Origin: Planctomycetaceae bacterium
GTDB taxonomy: Bacteria > Planctomycetota > Planctomycetia > Pirellulales > Pirellulaceae
Assembly: GCA_027487485.1 (NCBI GenBank)
Contig: JAIYDN010000107.1
Location: forward strand, 1 to 64,000
Length of the DNA: 64,000 nucleotides
Reading direction: 5' to 3'
Part shown: piece by piece, positions 7,278 to 17,708 of the stretch
Layout: the number at the start of each line of letters is the position of its first letter
How positions within the stretch are numbered: the first letter of the stretch is position 1
Notes under the pieces: model-generated
Told to the model about the DNA's origin: nothing
Seen by the model: the letters and a program-made list of their open reading frames with translations, nothing else
Database searches by the model: none
Translations under genes and position numbers: made by a program

Positions 7278-10200
7278 ATGTCAAAAAGCTTGAAGCGAAG
7301 AATTGCTCCGTTCAAATCGACCTATGCGTCCTTGATCAACGCCAAAAGGCTCCCATTTCTGGGCATCTTTTTGCTCTGTTTTGGATTTTTGCCAAGCAAC
7401 ATACCCACCGCTTACGCGGACGAACGTGACGACGAATTTGAAAACCAAATTAGGCCAGTGCTGGCCGCAACTTGTTTTGGTTGTCATGGTGACCCCAAGG
7501 TATCCGGCGAATTGCGAGTCGACTCGCGCGAAGCATTGTTGAAAGGGGGCGATTCTGGACCTTCGGTAGTCCCTGGTTCACCCGAAACAAGCTTGCTCAT
7601 GAAAGCGATTCAGCGGCACGATGACGTATCCGCGATGCCGCCAGACAACGACAAAGCGCTGCGGCCGGAGCAACTAACTGCATTCGAAAAATGGATTCGT
7701 GAAGGGGCGTATTGGCCGGTCGCCGTCGCTCCGTTCGAACGTGCAGAACATTGGGCGTTCAAGCCGATCGAAGCACACGATCCGCCGCAAGTGCCTTCGA
7801 CGAAGAATGCGATCGACGCTTTTGTTCGTGCCAAGCAAAGTGCGGCGGGGGCTTCGCATGCACCTCCAGCGGACAAAATTGCATTGATTCGCCGAGCTAC
7901 CTTCGACCTGACAGGCCTGCCGCCAACAGTAGAAGAGATCCAAGACTTTGCGATGGATCATTCCGACGATGCATTTGCTAAAGTTGTCGATCGTTTGCTT
8001 GCTTCTCAAGAGTATGGAAGACGCTGGGGACGCCATTGGTTGGATGTGGTGCGGTATGCAGACACCGCCGGCGAGACAGCCGACTACCCTGTTCCTCTAG
8101 CTTGGCGCTATCGCAATTATGTCATCGATTCCTTCAATGCAGACAAGCCCTACGACCAGTTCATTCAAGAGCAGATCGCGGGTGATGTGCTTGCTGATCT
8201 TGCGCCCCGCGATCGCTACGCGGAACAAGTAACTGCGACGGGTTACCTTGCGATTTCGAGACGCTTTGGCTTTGATTCCGAAAACTATCATCACTTGACC
8301 ATTCAAGATACGATCGACAACCTTGGTCAAACCGTTTTGGGATTAAGCCTTGGTTGTGCTCGATGCCACGACCACAAGTTCGATCCAGTCTCCATGCAAG
8401 ATTACTATGGGCTTTACGGCATCTTCGACAGCAGTCGATACGCCTTTCCCGGCTCGGAGCAAAAGCAAAAAACTCGTTCGATGGTTCCGCTTTTACCGCC
8501 CGACGAAGCAACGCCCAAATGGCGGACCTTTGATCAACGCGTTGCGACGTTGGCGACATCGCTCGAGGACCGAAAGCAGCCGACACCGTCTGCTATTCTT
8601 CGCTCCTTGCAAGACATGGATGGAGACTTTGAAATGCAAGCTCCAGCTGCTGGTGGAAGCAATGGAGTGCTTGTTTCGCCGTGGCTTTACGCAGGCAAGA
8701 TCGCCGTTACCAACGCTGCACAAAGCCCGTTCAAGAACTTATACGCTCGAGGCAAAGTCGGGGCGAGCATCCCTGCGGACGGTGGCAAGTACCGCATCGC
8801 TCAGTCGGTTTACCCGCACCGAACTCCTACCACCTGCTCATCCGTCTACGTCAACTTAGATTTCCGAGTGGAAGCCAACTCCAAGGCAACGGGCGTCCAT
8901 CGATTCTGGATTGGGTCCTTGGATCGCAGGCCTGCTTTATTGGTTCACATCGGTGCCGAAACTGTTTCGTTGCAGTATGGTGAGAAATCGGAAACCATTG
9001 GCCAGATTGAAGCCAACCAGTGGCATAATCTTCAGCTGCAATGGGATTGGGTAGAGGGTGTTGTTCATAGCACGCTTACCTCTGGCGGAGCATCTCGCAA
9101 GGTAGCTTTTGCGGGCATGCCAGCAGCGAACGGATCGATCGCGATCGATGGGGTCGTTCTTGAATGCGATTCCGAACTGGCAGCTCCTGCCATCGAATAC
9201 GACAATCTTGGAGTTCAAGACGATGCGATTTCGCCAGCGACCGTCGACGTGACTCGTGACGATCAGAACCAAGACAAGATCGATTTGGCGGATCTAGAAC
9301 GCCAGTTCAGTGAGCTGGTAGGAATGGGCGGCGAATTCGAGCTACAGACTGACGGGCAACCTCCCGAGAAACCTTGGAATCCAGGACCAAATAGCGTCGT
9401 TCGCATAGCTAGTCGCGCGCAGAGCGAGCTTACGAACGTGTTTCCGTTAGGAGGGCTTGGTGTCCATATGCCCAACCGAGCGGAGTACGATGGTTTTGGA
9501 TTGACCCTGCCAAAATCTTGGACTTTGGAAACATCGGAGCAACTTTTTGTAATGTTCGATATGCGTATCGCCGACGTGACGAACGGTAGCGATGGATCGT
9601 GGCGTTTTTATATCGGCCACGGCCCTGGGAATTCAGCCGCTGTCGAGTTGTTTTTTAACGGCAAGCAGTTCTTTCATCGCAGTGGCGATTCGCGGGAGCC
9701 CCTCCAGAACCTCGCGCTCGGTGCATGGAACCAGATCCAATTAACGCTCGATCTTAGATCAAAGCGTTATCAAGGCGTGCTTCGTTCGGAACAATCTGGC
9801 CTTTCTTTTGAGGGTGATTTTGCCACGGGTTGGGACGGTACCATCGACTACTCCTTCATCGACAGCTACGGACACTTGGGAGGTGTGCGTCCAGCGATCG
9901 ATGTCGACAACTATGAGATTCGGCCGAGCCGTTTTGACAATGATTCTCAGCCGGGCTTACTGTCGAATGCTTCGGGGGTGTCAGAGAAAATCGAGCGTGC
10001 TAATGACTTGAAGAAAAAGATGACTGCCATTCGATCCAAAATGACTGGGGAGATGGAGGAACTGAATACGCTTCTTGTGGATGGACCCTTTGAGATGGCG
10101 TATGGTGTGACGGAAGGAACACCTCATAGTGTTCCAATCCAATTGCGGGGTGAACCATCTCTGGCGGGTGATACGGTACCACGTGGCTTTCTGCAAGTTC

Positions 10201-11099
10201 TGGGGAAAGAGACCTTGCCGCCAGAGACAGCGGGAAGTGGCCGCATGCAGCTCGCTCGTTGGCTGACTCGCAGCGACAATCCGTTAACAGCTCGTGTGAT
10301 GGTGAATCGAATTTGGCAATACCATTTCGGTACGGGCTTGGTCAAAACTCCGAACGATTTTGGGTTGCGAGGATTGGCGCCAACGCATCCCGAATTGCTC
10401 GACTATTTGGCGACCGAGTTTATTCGGGCTCGATGGTCGGTGAAGTCGATGCATCGAATGATTATGTTGAGCGAAACGTACCAGCAGTCATCGACGAGCC
10501 CAACCAACGAATCCGACGTTCGCAATCTATACACCCATTTCTCGCGACGACGCCTTTCGGCAGAAGAGATCCGCGATGCGATTCTCATGGTGAGCGGTGA
10601 ACTGGATCGTGAAACAGGCAAGGAACATCCCTTTCCTTCCCCTATCTCCTGGGGATTCTCTCAACACGGGCCATTCAATGCGGTATACGATCATAACAAA
10701 CGAAGTGTTTACTTGATGTCGCAGCGATTGAAGCGGCATCCTTACTTAGCGCTCTTTGATGGTCCAGATCCGAATGCTTCTACGGCGGATCGCATGGGAA
10801 CGACGGTTCCCACACAAGCTCTTTATTTCTTGAACGACCCGTTCGTTTATTCCAAATCGGAAGCCTGGGCACGCAGGATTTTGAATCGCAAGGAGACGAT
10901 CGTTCCGAACATTGAAATGGCTTATGCAATGGCATTTGGCCGTTCGCCAACAGCTTCGGAACGAATTCATGCATCGGAGTTTATGGACACCTACCGGGCC
11001 GAACTTTCTTCGATCACGCAAGAGAACTTGGAGGTTGCTTCGTTGGCGGCATTCCTTCGCACTTTGTTTGCAAGCAACGAATTCCTGTACTTGGATTAA
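7278..11099 (+). CDS. Planctomycete cytochrome C / DUF1549 / DUF1553 (PSD1) protein
   Basis: A 1273-residue exported protein. A membrane/signal segment lies at about 25-47. A PSCyt1 haem domain follows, with the CxxCH motif CFGCH at 66-70 and a likely axial Met in SAMPPD. DUF1549 covers roughly 180-400 (GRRWGRHWLDVVRYADT, then GCARCHDHKFDP, a second CxxCH). Two concanavalin-like insert regions fill about 440-900. DUF1553 is C-terminal (LTRSDNPLTARVMVNRIWQYHFG to the end). Proteins of this type are paired with DUF1501 proteins throughout planctomycetes and are thought to act in the periplasm, possibly in polysaccharide breakdown or electron transfer; the reaction is not established. The ATG follows GGAAAGAGTGG. 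Its TAA overlaps the next ATG by one base. Confidence 0.93.
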   Translation: MSKSLKRRIAPFKSTYASLINAKRLPFLGIFLLCFGFLPSNIPTAYADERDDEFENQIRPVLAATCFGCHGDPKVSGELRVDSREALLKGGDSGPSVVPGSPETSLLMKAIQRHDDVSAMPPDNDKALRPEQLTAFEKWIREGAYWPVAVAPFERAEHWAFKPIEAHDPPQVPSTKNAIDAFVRAKQSAAGASHAPPADKIALIRRATFDLTGLPPTVEEIQDFAMDHSDDAFAKVVDRLLASQEYGRRWGRHWLDVVRYADTAGETADYPVPLAWRYRNYVIDSFNADKPYDQFIQEQIAGDVLADLAPRDRYAEQVTATGYLAISRRFGFDSENYHHLTIQDTIDNLGQTVLGLSLGCARCHDHKFDPVSMQDYYGLYGIFDSSRYAFPGSEQKQKTRSMVPLLPPDEATPKWRTFDQRVATLATSLEDRKQPTPSAILRSLQDMDGDFEMQAPAAGGSNGVLVSPWLYAGKIAVTNAAQSPFKNLYARGKVGASIPADGGKYRIAQSVYPHRTPTTCSSVYVNLDFRVEANSKATGVHRFWIGSLDRRPALLVHIGAETVSLQYGEKSETIGQIEANQWHNLQLQWDWVEGVVHSTLTSGGASRKVAFAGMPAANGSIAIDGVVLECDSELAAPAIEYDNLGVQDDAISPATVDVTRDDQNQDKIDLADLERQFSELVGMGGEFELQTDGQPPEKPWNPGPNSVVRIASRAQSELTNVFPLGGLGVHMPNRAEYDGFGLTLPKSWTLETSEQLFVMFDMRIADVTNGSDGSWRFYIGHGPGNSAAVELFFNGKQFFHRSGDSREPLQNLALGAWNQIQLTLDLRSKRYQGVLRSEQSGLSFEGDFATGWDGTIDYSFIDSYGHLGGVRPAIDVDNYEIRPSRFDNDSQPGLLSNASGVSEKIERANDLKKKMTAIRSKMTGEMEELNTLLVDGPFEMAYGVTEGTPHSVPIQLRGEPSLAGDTVPRGFLQVLGKETLPPETAGSGRMQLARWLTRSDNPLTARVMVNRIWQYHFGTGLVKTPNDFGLRGLAPTHPELLDYLATEFIRARWSVKSMHRMIMLSETYQQSSTSPTNESDVRNLYTHFSRRRLSAEEIRDAILMVSGELDRETGKEHPFPSPISWGFSQHGPFNAVYDHNKRSVYLMSQRLKRHPYLALFDGPDPNASTADRMGTTVPTQALYFLNDPFVYSKSEAWARRILNRKETIVPNIEMAYAMAFGRSPTASERIHASEFMDTYRAELSSITQENLEVASLAAFLRTLFASNEFLYLD

Positions 11100-12529
11100 T
11101 GGTCGCAAGGGTAAGAATCAAAATGAAATTCATTCCAAGTTATGATCCCACTCGTCGCGGTATGTTGAGATCCATGATCGGTGGTTCGTTGATACTACCA
11201 GGGATTGCGTCACAGCTGCTTGCTGAAGATTCCAAAGCATTGGATCCGCTTGCTCCCAAGCCAACTCATTTTCCAGCGAAGGCCAAGCGGGTTATCTTTT
11301 TGTACATGAGCGGCGGAGTATCGCACGTCGATTCGTTTGATCCGAAGCCGAAACTGTTTGCGGACGCCGGGAAAACGGTCCCAGTGAATGAGTTTCAGGG
11401 GCGAAAAGGGGATTTTAATATGTTCCTGAAAGCGCCTCAGTGGAAATTCCAGCCTCATGGAAAATGCGGGACTGAAGTAAGTGACCTGTTCCCGCACATG
11501 GCGCAGTGCGTCGATGATCTGTGCGTGATACGTTCGATGAAATCCGATCACACGAACCATTATGAAGCCACGCTGGGAATCCATACTGGTTCTTTTACCT
11601 TTGCCAGACCTAGCATCGGATCGTGGTTAAGTTACGGACTTGGAACGGTGAATCGCAATCTTCCTTCATTCGTAGTGATTGCCCCACAGTCACCTTATGC
11701 AGGTGGGCAAGTTTGGGGAAGTGACTTTCTACCGGGATCGCACCAAGGTACTTTGGTTGTTCCTGGCGCAACGCCGGTAGCAAACATCGGTCGACGAGCA
11801 CCTAGTCTTCGATTGCAAGAATTGGAATTGAAGGCCATCGCGCGCATGAATCAAGAGCATCTTCATGCGAGAGCCGATGATCCCGCGCTGGCTGCACGGA
11901 TGAAGTCGTTTGAAACGGCCTTTGGAATGCAGGCCGAGATGCCAGAGATTTTCGACTTGTCCAAAGAAGATGACCAAACGCTTGCTTTGTATGGTTTGGA
12001 GCGAGGCAGTACCAGTGGATTTGCATGGCAATGTTTGGTCGCTAGGCGAATGGCGGAACACGGAGTCAGGTTTATCGAACTGATCGACGTCGGGTCTTCT
12101 TCGAACTGGGACGCGCACGGCGACATGATGACTCACGCTCCCCTTGCAAAGAATGTCGATCAGCCCATCGCGGGCCTGTTGAAGGACCTGAAACGACGCG
12201 GGATGTTGGAAGACACGTTGGTCGTGTGGACAACGGAATTCGGACGCACTCCGTTCAATTCAGGAGCGGGTGCTGCTGGACGCGAACACCATCATTGGGT
12301 GTTTTCGTCCTGGATGGCAGGTGCGGGCGTGAAGCCTGGAATAACCTACGGCGAATCCGACGAGTATGGAATTGATGTGGCAAAAGACGAAGTCCATGTG
12401 CACGATTTCCATGCGACGATCCTGCATTTAATGGGGCTGAATCACGAGCGACTCACGTACCGGCACACGGGACGGGATTATCGCCTGACCGATGTGGCGG
12501 GCCGCGTCATCAAGGACATTTTGGCGTAG
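11099..12529 (+). CDS. DUF1501 protein with Tat-type signal
   Basis: A 476-residue DUF1501 protein (sulfatase/alkaline-phosphatase-like fold). The N-terminus carries a twin-arginine-like signal (DPTRRGMLRSMIGGSLILPG). The family signature follows: AKRVIFLYMSGGVSHVDSFDPKP. Later motifs include SDHTNHYEA, the WDAHGDM segment and VVWTTEFGRTPF, with REHHHWVFSSWMAGAGVKPG near the end. It is the obligate neighbour of the DUF1549/DUF1553 protein and overlaps its stop (TAATG), so the two are translationally coupled and likely work together in the periplasm. An in-frame ATG at 11123 is an alternative start that would put the twin arginine in a more typical position. Confidence 0.93.
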   Translation: MVARVRIKMKFIPSYDPTRRGMLRSMIGGSLILPGIASQLLAEDSKALDPLAPKPTHFPAKAKRVIFLYMSGGVSHVDSFDPKPKLFADAGKTVPVNEFQGRKGDFNMFLKAPQWKFQPHGKCGTEVSDLFPHMAQCVDDLCVIRSMKSDHTNHYEATLGIHTGSFTFARPSIGSWLSYGLGTVNRNLPSFVVIAPQSPYAGGQVWGSDFLPGSHQGTLVVPGATPVANIGRRAPSLRLQELELKAIARMNQEHLHARADDPALAARMKSFETAFGMQAEMPEIFDLSKEDDQTLALYGLERGSTSGFAWQCLVARRMAEHGVRFIELIDVGSSSNWDAHGDMMTHAPLAKNVDQPIAGLLKDLKRRGMLEDTLVVWTTEFGRTPFNSGAGAAGREHHHWVFSSWMAGAGVKPGITYGESDEYGIDVAKDEVHVHDFHATILHLMGLNHERLTYRHTGRDYRLTDVAGRVIKDILA

Positions 12530-12620
12530 TCGCCCGCCCCCCTGTGTGCTGCGCCATAATTTGTTAAACTCTTTGCCTAAGGATGTTTCTCAGAGGTGCA
12601 ATTGATAAGGGAGTGAGCAA

Positions 12621-13691
12621 ATGATGCGGTTTCGTTTTTTGACCGTATTCGGAATTGTGCTAGCTAGCATGACTTCCGCTAGCTTGAATAGAGCGAATGG
12701 CCAAGCTGCAGCTCCGCCATCGGCAAATTCTCCAGCCCCCGCGTTAGACCAAGCTCAGCAGGTGATACACCAGCAGCACTTCCAACTGATGCAAATGCTG
12801 GATCAGCTGGAGCCTTATTTGCCCTTGGAAAAGCTTTCAGGAAAGGTTCAGCTCAACGGTTCGCGTACCATGAGCGACATGGGGCACCAATGGGCAGAAA
12901 ACTTCAAGCAGTTTCATCCTGCCGTAGAATTTGAGGGCAAAGCAGACGGTTCGGAAGTCGCATTGAAGGCGCTCGCTGAGAATCCGTTGAGTGTCGCTGG
13001 TGTTAGTCGACCTGTCGACGAGGCTGATCAAAAGCTGTTGCAAGCTGGCAACTGCAAAGAACCGATCGCAGTGACGATCGGCATGGAAGCCTTGGCCATG
13101 TATGTTCACAAAGACAATCCGCTGCAAAGTTTATCGCCGGAAATTGTGAAGGCAATTTTCGCGGCGGGCGAGGACGGAAAACCCAAAGCAAAACGCTGGG
13201 GCGATTTAGGTGTTACGGGTCCTTTAGCGGATAAGCCCATTGTGGCGTACGAACGAGACTCCGCCAGCGGTTCTCAAACCTTTGTAACCCGTGTGCTTTT
13301 GTCAGGCGCGAAACCTGCAACGTCGTACAGAATCTGCGAATCCAATTCCGATGTTTGCAAGGCAGTCGGCGACGATCCGAACGGAGTCGGTTTCGCGGAC
13401 ATGAATTATGTGAATCCGATGGTTCGACGCGTTCCGGTCTTGGTCCAGGGACGGTTGGTCGAAGCCACAGAAGAAATGGTGCTTTCGGGCAAGTATCCTA
13501 TCATTCGTCCCTTGCTGGTTGTGTTCGACAAGTCGCAATTGGCAAGCGAAGGTAAGTTACGAGAATCCATTCTGCGCTATTTGCTCAGTCGAGACGGACA
13601 GTCGATCGTCATGAAGGCAGGCTTCTATCCTGCAGATCCAGGATTCATTAAGCATCAATTGAATGAAATCTTCGGACAGCAGTTACGTTAA
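12621..13691 (+). CDS. PstS-like phosphate-type substrate-binding protein
   Basis: A 356-residue periplasmic binding protein of the PBP-like-2 (PstS) type. Signal peptide at 1-27, then an Ala/Pro/Gln-rich linker. The binding fold starts at about residue 73 (KLSGKVQLNGSRTMSDMGHQWAENF), with VAGVSRPVDEADQ, a VHKDNPLQSLSPEIVKAIF segment and YERDSASGSQTFVTRVLL. The SGSQTF loop resembles the anion-binding loop of PstS proteins. No pst transporter genes lie next to it, so it may bind phosphate or another anion in a different context. A strong ribosome binding site (GGGAGTGAGCAA) precedes ATG. The PDZ protein gene follows after 30 bp and may be co-transcribed. Confidence 0.85.
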   Translation: MMRFRFLTVFGIVLASMTSASLNRANGQAAAPPSANSPAPALDQAQQVIHQQHFQLMQMLDQLEPYLPLEKLSGKVQLNGSRTMSDMGHQWAENFKQFHPAVEFEGKADGSEVALKALAENPLSVAGVSRPVDEADQKLLQAGNCKEPIAVTIGMEALAMYVHKDNPLQSLSPEIVKAIFAAGEDGKPKAKRWGDLGVTGPLADKPIVAYERDSASGSQTFVTRVLLSGAKPATSYRICESNSDVCKAVGDDPNGVGFADMNYVNPMVRRVPVLVQGRLVEATEEMVLSGKYPIIRPLLVVFDKSQLASEGKLRESILRYLLSRDGQSIVMKAGFYPADPGFIKHQLNEIFGQQLR

Positions 13692-13721
13692 CAATCCATC
13701 CATCATAGAAAGAGGTTGGCC

Positions 13722-14924
13722 GTGATCCATCGATTGAAGTTTTGGATACGATCTATCGTGATTGGTATCTGCATGTTCCTAGGCTTGCTACTACCCAGTC
13801 CTTCGTTGAAGGCTCAGTTTGGTTTTGCTCCTAGCGCTTATATGAACAATGGCTACGGTAGCGAGTGGGGGAATTACTACTCGAGCGCCATCGTTCAGGT
13901 TCCACAAATTGGATATCCCACCGCCGTCAACCTACCCTCCGCATATATTCGACCGGGTTGGCAATTGGGTGCTTACATTCAAAGTACCTACAATGGCGTT
14001 CTCATTCAGCAAGTGGTTGCTGGCGGGCTCGCAGAACGATCGGGCTTGAAATCGGGAGATATTGTTATCTCCGTCGGCGGATCGCAGGTCGGCTACGTCA
14101 ATGGTAGGAACGTGGACTTGATTCAAGAGATTGGCCGAAGGGCTGACGCATTCGGCGTAGCAAGGTTAGTAGTGCTGGAAGCCTTCAGTAAGCAACTGAG
14201 GAATTACGATCTCAATATTGCGCAGCAAGTGGCGGCAGCCAATCTTCTTTCAGGACGGGTCTTTGTGGACGGCCTGGGGTTATTAGCCTCGCAAGGTAGT
14301 CTGAAAGTGGAATTGCAGAATGCGAGCAGACCTTACCTGCAAGCATCGGGGGGGAATGACTATAAACAAGTGACAGGCCCAGGCCCTTACGCATTCACCA
14401 TCAATTTCGACCCTCGCTTTGTGGCCCCTGAAGATCGATATCGATTGGTTGCAACCCTTTACAATACGTATCAGCAAATAGTGGGGTACACTTCCTACGA
14501 TATCCCCGTACCGTTGACCGGGCCTACCCAGTCGTATGACTTGCGTTTGCAAGGAACACCAAACTACACGTCGACCATGGTTCCTGCGTTCGGAACTTAT
14601 TATCCGAATCAAAACTCCGTAACAGAAGTTTTCCAGCAGCTCTTGGGTCGAGCCCCATCCGTTAGTGAAGCCCAAGTGTGGACCCAGCAGTTGGCAAGCG
14701 GTTCGATTACCGCGAGCGAAATGCGGGCTCAAGTATTGGCAAGTCCGGCATTCTATGACCGAGCAGGAAACAACCCCGATCTCTTTATTCAGCAAATGAT
14801 TGTTGCAATCACGCGACAACCTGCACCTGTTCAGCAAGTTCAATCGTGGCGGAGTCGATTGGATTTCTTTGCAGGCAACCGTCTGATGCTAAGCCGAGAG
14901 TTTCTACGAGGCTATTCGCTTTGA
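13722..14924 (+). CDS. Secreted PDZ protein with YbaY-like and DUF4214-like domains
   Basis: About 400 residues, exported. The start is taken as GTG 13722, placed 6 nt after AGAAAGAGG; an upstream in-frame TTG at 13716 sits directly on the binding site. The signal peptide ends at about residue 30. A PDZ domain follows (YNGVLIQQVVAGGLAERSGL, SGDIVISVGG). The middle third reads SGRVFVDGLGLL through YRLVATLYNTYQQIVGYTSY, resembling YbaY/YscW-type lipoprotein domains. The C-terminal ~100 residues (VTEVFQQLLGRAPSVSEAQ, FYDRAGNNPDLFIQQM) resemble DUF4214. No protease domain is present, so this is probably a scaffold or adaptor. It lies just after the PstS-like gene. Confidence 0.8.
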   Translation: MIHRLKFWIRSIVIGICMFLGLLLPSPSLKAQFGFAPSAYMNNGYGSEWGNYYSSAIVQVPQIGYPTAVNLPSAYIRPGWQLGAYIQSTYNGVLIQQVVAGGLAERSGLKSGDIVISVGGSQVGYVNGRNVDLIQEIGRRADAFGVARLVVLEAFSKQLRNYDLNIAQQVAAANLLSGRVFVDGLGLLASQGSLKVELQNASRPYLQASGGNDYKQVTGPGPYAFTINFDPRFVAPEDRYRLVATLYNTYQQIVGYTSYDIPVPLTGPTQSYDLRLQGTPNYTSTMVPAFGTYYPNQNSVTEVFQQLLGRAPSVSEAQVWTQQLASGSITASEMRAQVLASPAFYDRAGNNPDLFIQQMIVAITRQPAPVQQVQSWRSRLDFFAGNRLMLSREFLRGYSL

Positions 14925-15074
14925 TTTTCAACCAAGCGAGCTTATTCGCCCAGATTTTGTAGCTCGGTTTGCCACCTTATTGCGACACTTGACGCTTTCC
15001 GGCGTGTTATCATGTTTCTCCGGAGCCACTCACCCGTGGTTTCTGTCGAAATCGTCAAGTTCCCTTGAACTGAG

Positions 15075-17708
15075 GTGCTTTGTTTGAAGAGTTTGAAGCC
15101 AGCGAATCCAAGTCGGAAGGCATTTGAGATCCCGGTGGGCCATGGTCGACGATATGCGGCGATTGGCTTTCAACTGCTTGGTTGCTTCTTTTTCTTCTTC
15201 GCCCCAACATTGCGAACTCTGCAAGCATCGGATCTCGATGATTTGCAATCGCATTTCCAAAAAGGGGACTACGCCGCTTGTGCCGAACTTGCTCAGGCTC
15301 AGATTGAAACCGGAATCTGGAATGATGTTTGGCATCGCATGCTGATCGAATCACGACTGGCGACAGGCGAGTACGCATCGGCACTAGAAACCTATGAAAA
15401 GGCGATCGGAAAGTTTCCCGACTCAATTCGGCTGCGGTTGGTCGGGGTTCGCGTTTATCAAATGAATAATCGCGGTGGCGATGCACTCGATCAATTGAGT
15501 TACCTAAAGGCATTGTTCGAGCGTGCAACATGGCGAATGAGAAACCGATCGGACCTGGTTCCCGTCGGCGAGTATTTGTTGCTACAGGGCGAGGACCCCA
15601 AGCTAGTTCTCAAAAACTATTTTGATCAGGCCATCAAGAACGATCCGAAGTTGGTAGAGGCTCACTTGGCCACAGCGAGGCTGGCGCTGAATAAGAATGA
15701 CGATAAGGTTGCGTCGCAATCGCTTGCAAAGGCTCTTGAAATCGACGCCGGGGATCCTGAAATCTTGTGCTTGCTTGCAAGAGCTTGGAGCTCTACCGAC
15801 CCAGCCAAGGCGGATAGCTTTTTGCGCCAATCGCTTGCAAGGAACCCGCGTTACGTTCCAAGTCTTATCGTCCAAGCAGAAGCTTTGATGTCCGCTGAAG
15901 ATTACGAAAAGGCCAAGACCATTTTGGATGAAGTTGAACGCACCAATAGCAGCTTACCAAAGCTTTGGGCTTTGCGTGCTGCGATTGCGCATCTTCAAGG
16001 GATATATGCTGACGAGGGCGAGTTTCGGCGGAGGGCATTGATACCATGGGCGTTGAACCCCGAAGTGGATTTTGTCATCGGTAAACAGTTATCGATGCAT
16101 TATCGATTTTCCGAATCGGCAGAGTACCAGCGTCGCGCGCTTCAGATGGATCCGGATTGCGTTCCAGCTCAAGGGCAACTTGCACAAGACTTGTTACGAC
16201 TTGGAGAGCTGGATTCAGGATGGGATCAAGTCAATCAAGTGCGAACTAAAGATCCTTACGATGTGACGATCTTTAATCTCAAACAGCTTCAAGCTCAGCT
16301 CGAAACGCTTGATACCATCGAGACTGAAGGCTTCGTCATTCGTATGGACCGTAAAGAAGCAAAGATCTACGGCCAGGAGGTTGTTGAGTTACTGAAGGAA
16401 GCCCGCAGCGTTTTGACGGAAAAGTACGATGCGAAGCTGGTCGAGCCGATTTACGTCGAGATCTTTCCAAGGCAAAAAGAATTTGCCATTCGTACCTTTG
16501 GCCTGCCGGGCGGGGAAGGGTTTTTAGGGGTCTGTTTCGGTCGATTGATTACAGCGAATTCACCAGCAGCCCTGCAGGTCGATTCGAACTGGCAAGCGGT
16601 ATTGTGGCATGAATACTGCCACGTGGTTACCTTGCAAAAGACCAAGAATAAGATGCCGCGATGGCTTTCCGAGGGGATTTCTGTTTACGAAGAACGACAG
16701 CGAAATCCCATCTGGGGACAATCGATGAATGAAACGTACCAAGAAATGATTCTGGGCGAAGATTTTGTCCCCATGAGCCAGTTGAGTGGTGCATTCCTGC
16801 AACCCAAATCTCCTTTGCATCTTCAGTTTGCATACTACGAAGCATCGCTGGCAGTCGAGTATTGGATCGAAAAGTATGGAATGCAAAACTTGCTTCGGCT
16901 GTTAGAAGATCTTTCGGTTGGCATGCCTGCCGACGAGGCGCTTCGTCGAGCTCCCGGCTCTTTGGATGCTTTGGATGCAGAGTTCTTTGCCTTTGCGTCC
17001 GACAAGGCCCAGCATTATGCCAACGAAGTTGATCTGGCCAAGCCATCGAAGCAGGATCGAGAGAACATGGCAAGTTGGCTTGAATCGCATCCCGATTCTG
17101 TTTACGCGATGCGTATGAAGGTCAAGAACCTTATCACAAGGAAGAAGTGGGACGAGGCTTTAGAGCAAGCGTTGCGATTGCAAACTCTGTTACCATCCGA
17201 CGCGTCGCATGAAGGTATCTATGCGATGCTGGCTGCGATTCATCGAGCCAAAGAAGACGTGCAGCAAGAACGGCTTGCTTTGATTCAGCTAGCCAATCTT
17301 TCCGCCGATTGTCGGCAGGCGCTTCTTCGCCTGCTAGAAATCGATCGTCAGAGCGAGGATTTCGAATCCATGTTGATTTGGTGCGAGCGGTTGGTCCAGA
17401 TAGATCCATTGAGATTGGACGTTCAGTCGGCGCGAGCCCAGGCGGCTTTCCAACGGGGGAATTCACTCCTTGCGATTCGTGCTCTGCAAGCATGCTTGCA
17501 GCTAGGCCCAATCGATCCAGCAGGGGTGCATTATCAGATGGCGTTGGCACATGAGAGCAACCATGAGCTCGACCTTGCCAAAAGGCAAGTTTTGTTGGCG
17601 TTGGAAGAGAGCCCACGCTACATTGAGGCATTGAAGCTTTTGGCCAAGATACGAAAACAGCTGGAGTCGCAAGCTGTGCAATCCACCAAGGAAGGCGTTT
17701 CGCCGTGA
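15075..17708 (+). CDS. TPR-repeat protein with gluzincin-like metallopeptidase motif
   Basis: About 877 residues. An N-terminal hydrophobic segment (about 30-47) suggests export or anchoring. TPR-type helical repeats fill about 50-370. A peptidase-MA-like region follows with an HExxH motif (LWHEYCHVVTLQ) and a downstream RWLSEGISVYEE that could supply the third zinc ligand and active-site features. More TPR repeats run to the C-terminus. This layout occurs in putative secreted metallopeptidases. The start is uncertain: GTG 15075 lies inside the apparent ribosome binding site TGAGG, so TTG 15084 is possible. The GTGA overlap at its end couples it to the DUF4159 gene. Confidence 0.85.
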   Translation: MLCLKSLKPANPSRKAFEIPVGHGRRYAAIGFQLLGCFFFFFAPTLRTLQASDLDDLQSHFQKGDYAACAELAQAQIETGIWNDVWHRMLIESRLATGEYASALETYEKAIGKFPDSIRLRLVGVRVYQMNNRGGDALDQLSYLKALFERATWRMRNRSDLVPVGEYLLLQGEDPKLVLKNYFDQAIKNDPKLVEAHLATARLALNKNDDKVASQSLAKALEIDAGDPEILCLLARAWSSTDPAKADSFLRQSLARNPRYVPSLIVQAEALMSAEDYEKAKTILDEVERTNSSLPKLWALRAAIAHLQGIYADEGEFRRRALIPWALNPEVDFVIGKQLSMHYRFSESAEYQRRALQMDPDCVPAQGQLAQDLLRLGELDSGWDQVNQVRTKDPYDVTIFNLKQLQAQLETLDTIETEGFVIRMDRKEAKIYGQEVVELLKEARSVLTEKYDAKLVEPIYVEIFPRQKEFAIRTFGLPGGEGFLGVCFGRLITANSPAALQVDSNWQAVLWHEYCHVVTLQKTKNKMPRWLSEGISVYEERQRNPIWGQSMNETYQEMILGEDFVPMSQLSGAFLQPKSPLHLQFAYYEASLAVEYWIEKYGMQNLLRLLEDLSVGMPADEALRRAPGSLDALDAEFFAFASDKAQHYANEVDLAKPSKQDRENMASWLESHPDSVYAMRMKVKNLITRKKWDEALEQALRLQTLLPSDASHEGIYAMLAAIHRAKEDVQQERLALIQLANLSADCRQALLRLLEIDRQSEDFESMLIWCERLVQIDPLRLDVQSARAQAAFQRGNSLLAIRALQACLQLGPIDPAGVHYQMALAHESNHELDLAKRQVLLALEESPRYIEALKLLAKIRKQLESQAVQSTKEGVSP

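Noticed and set aside
8161-8586. Long antisense frames within the DUF1549/DUF1553 gene
   Set aside because: No family features and fully covered by a well-supported gene.
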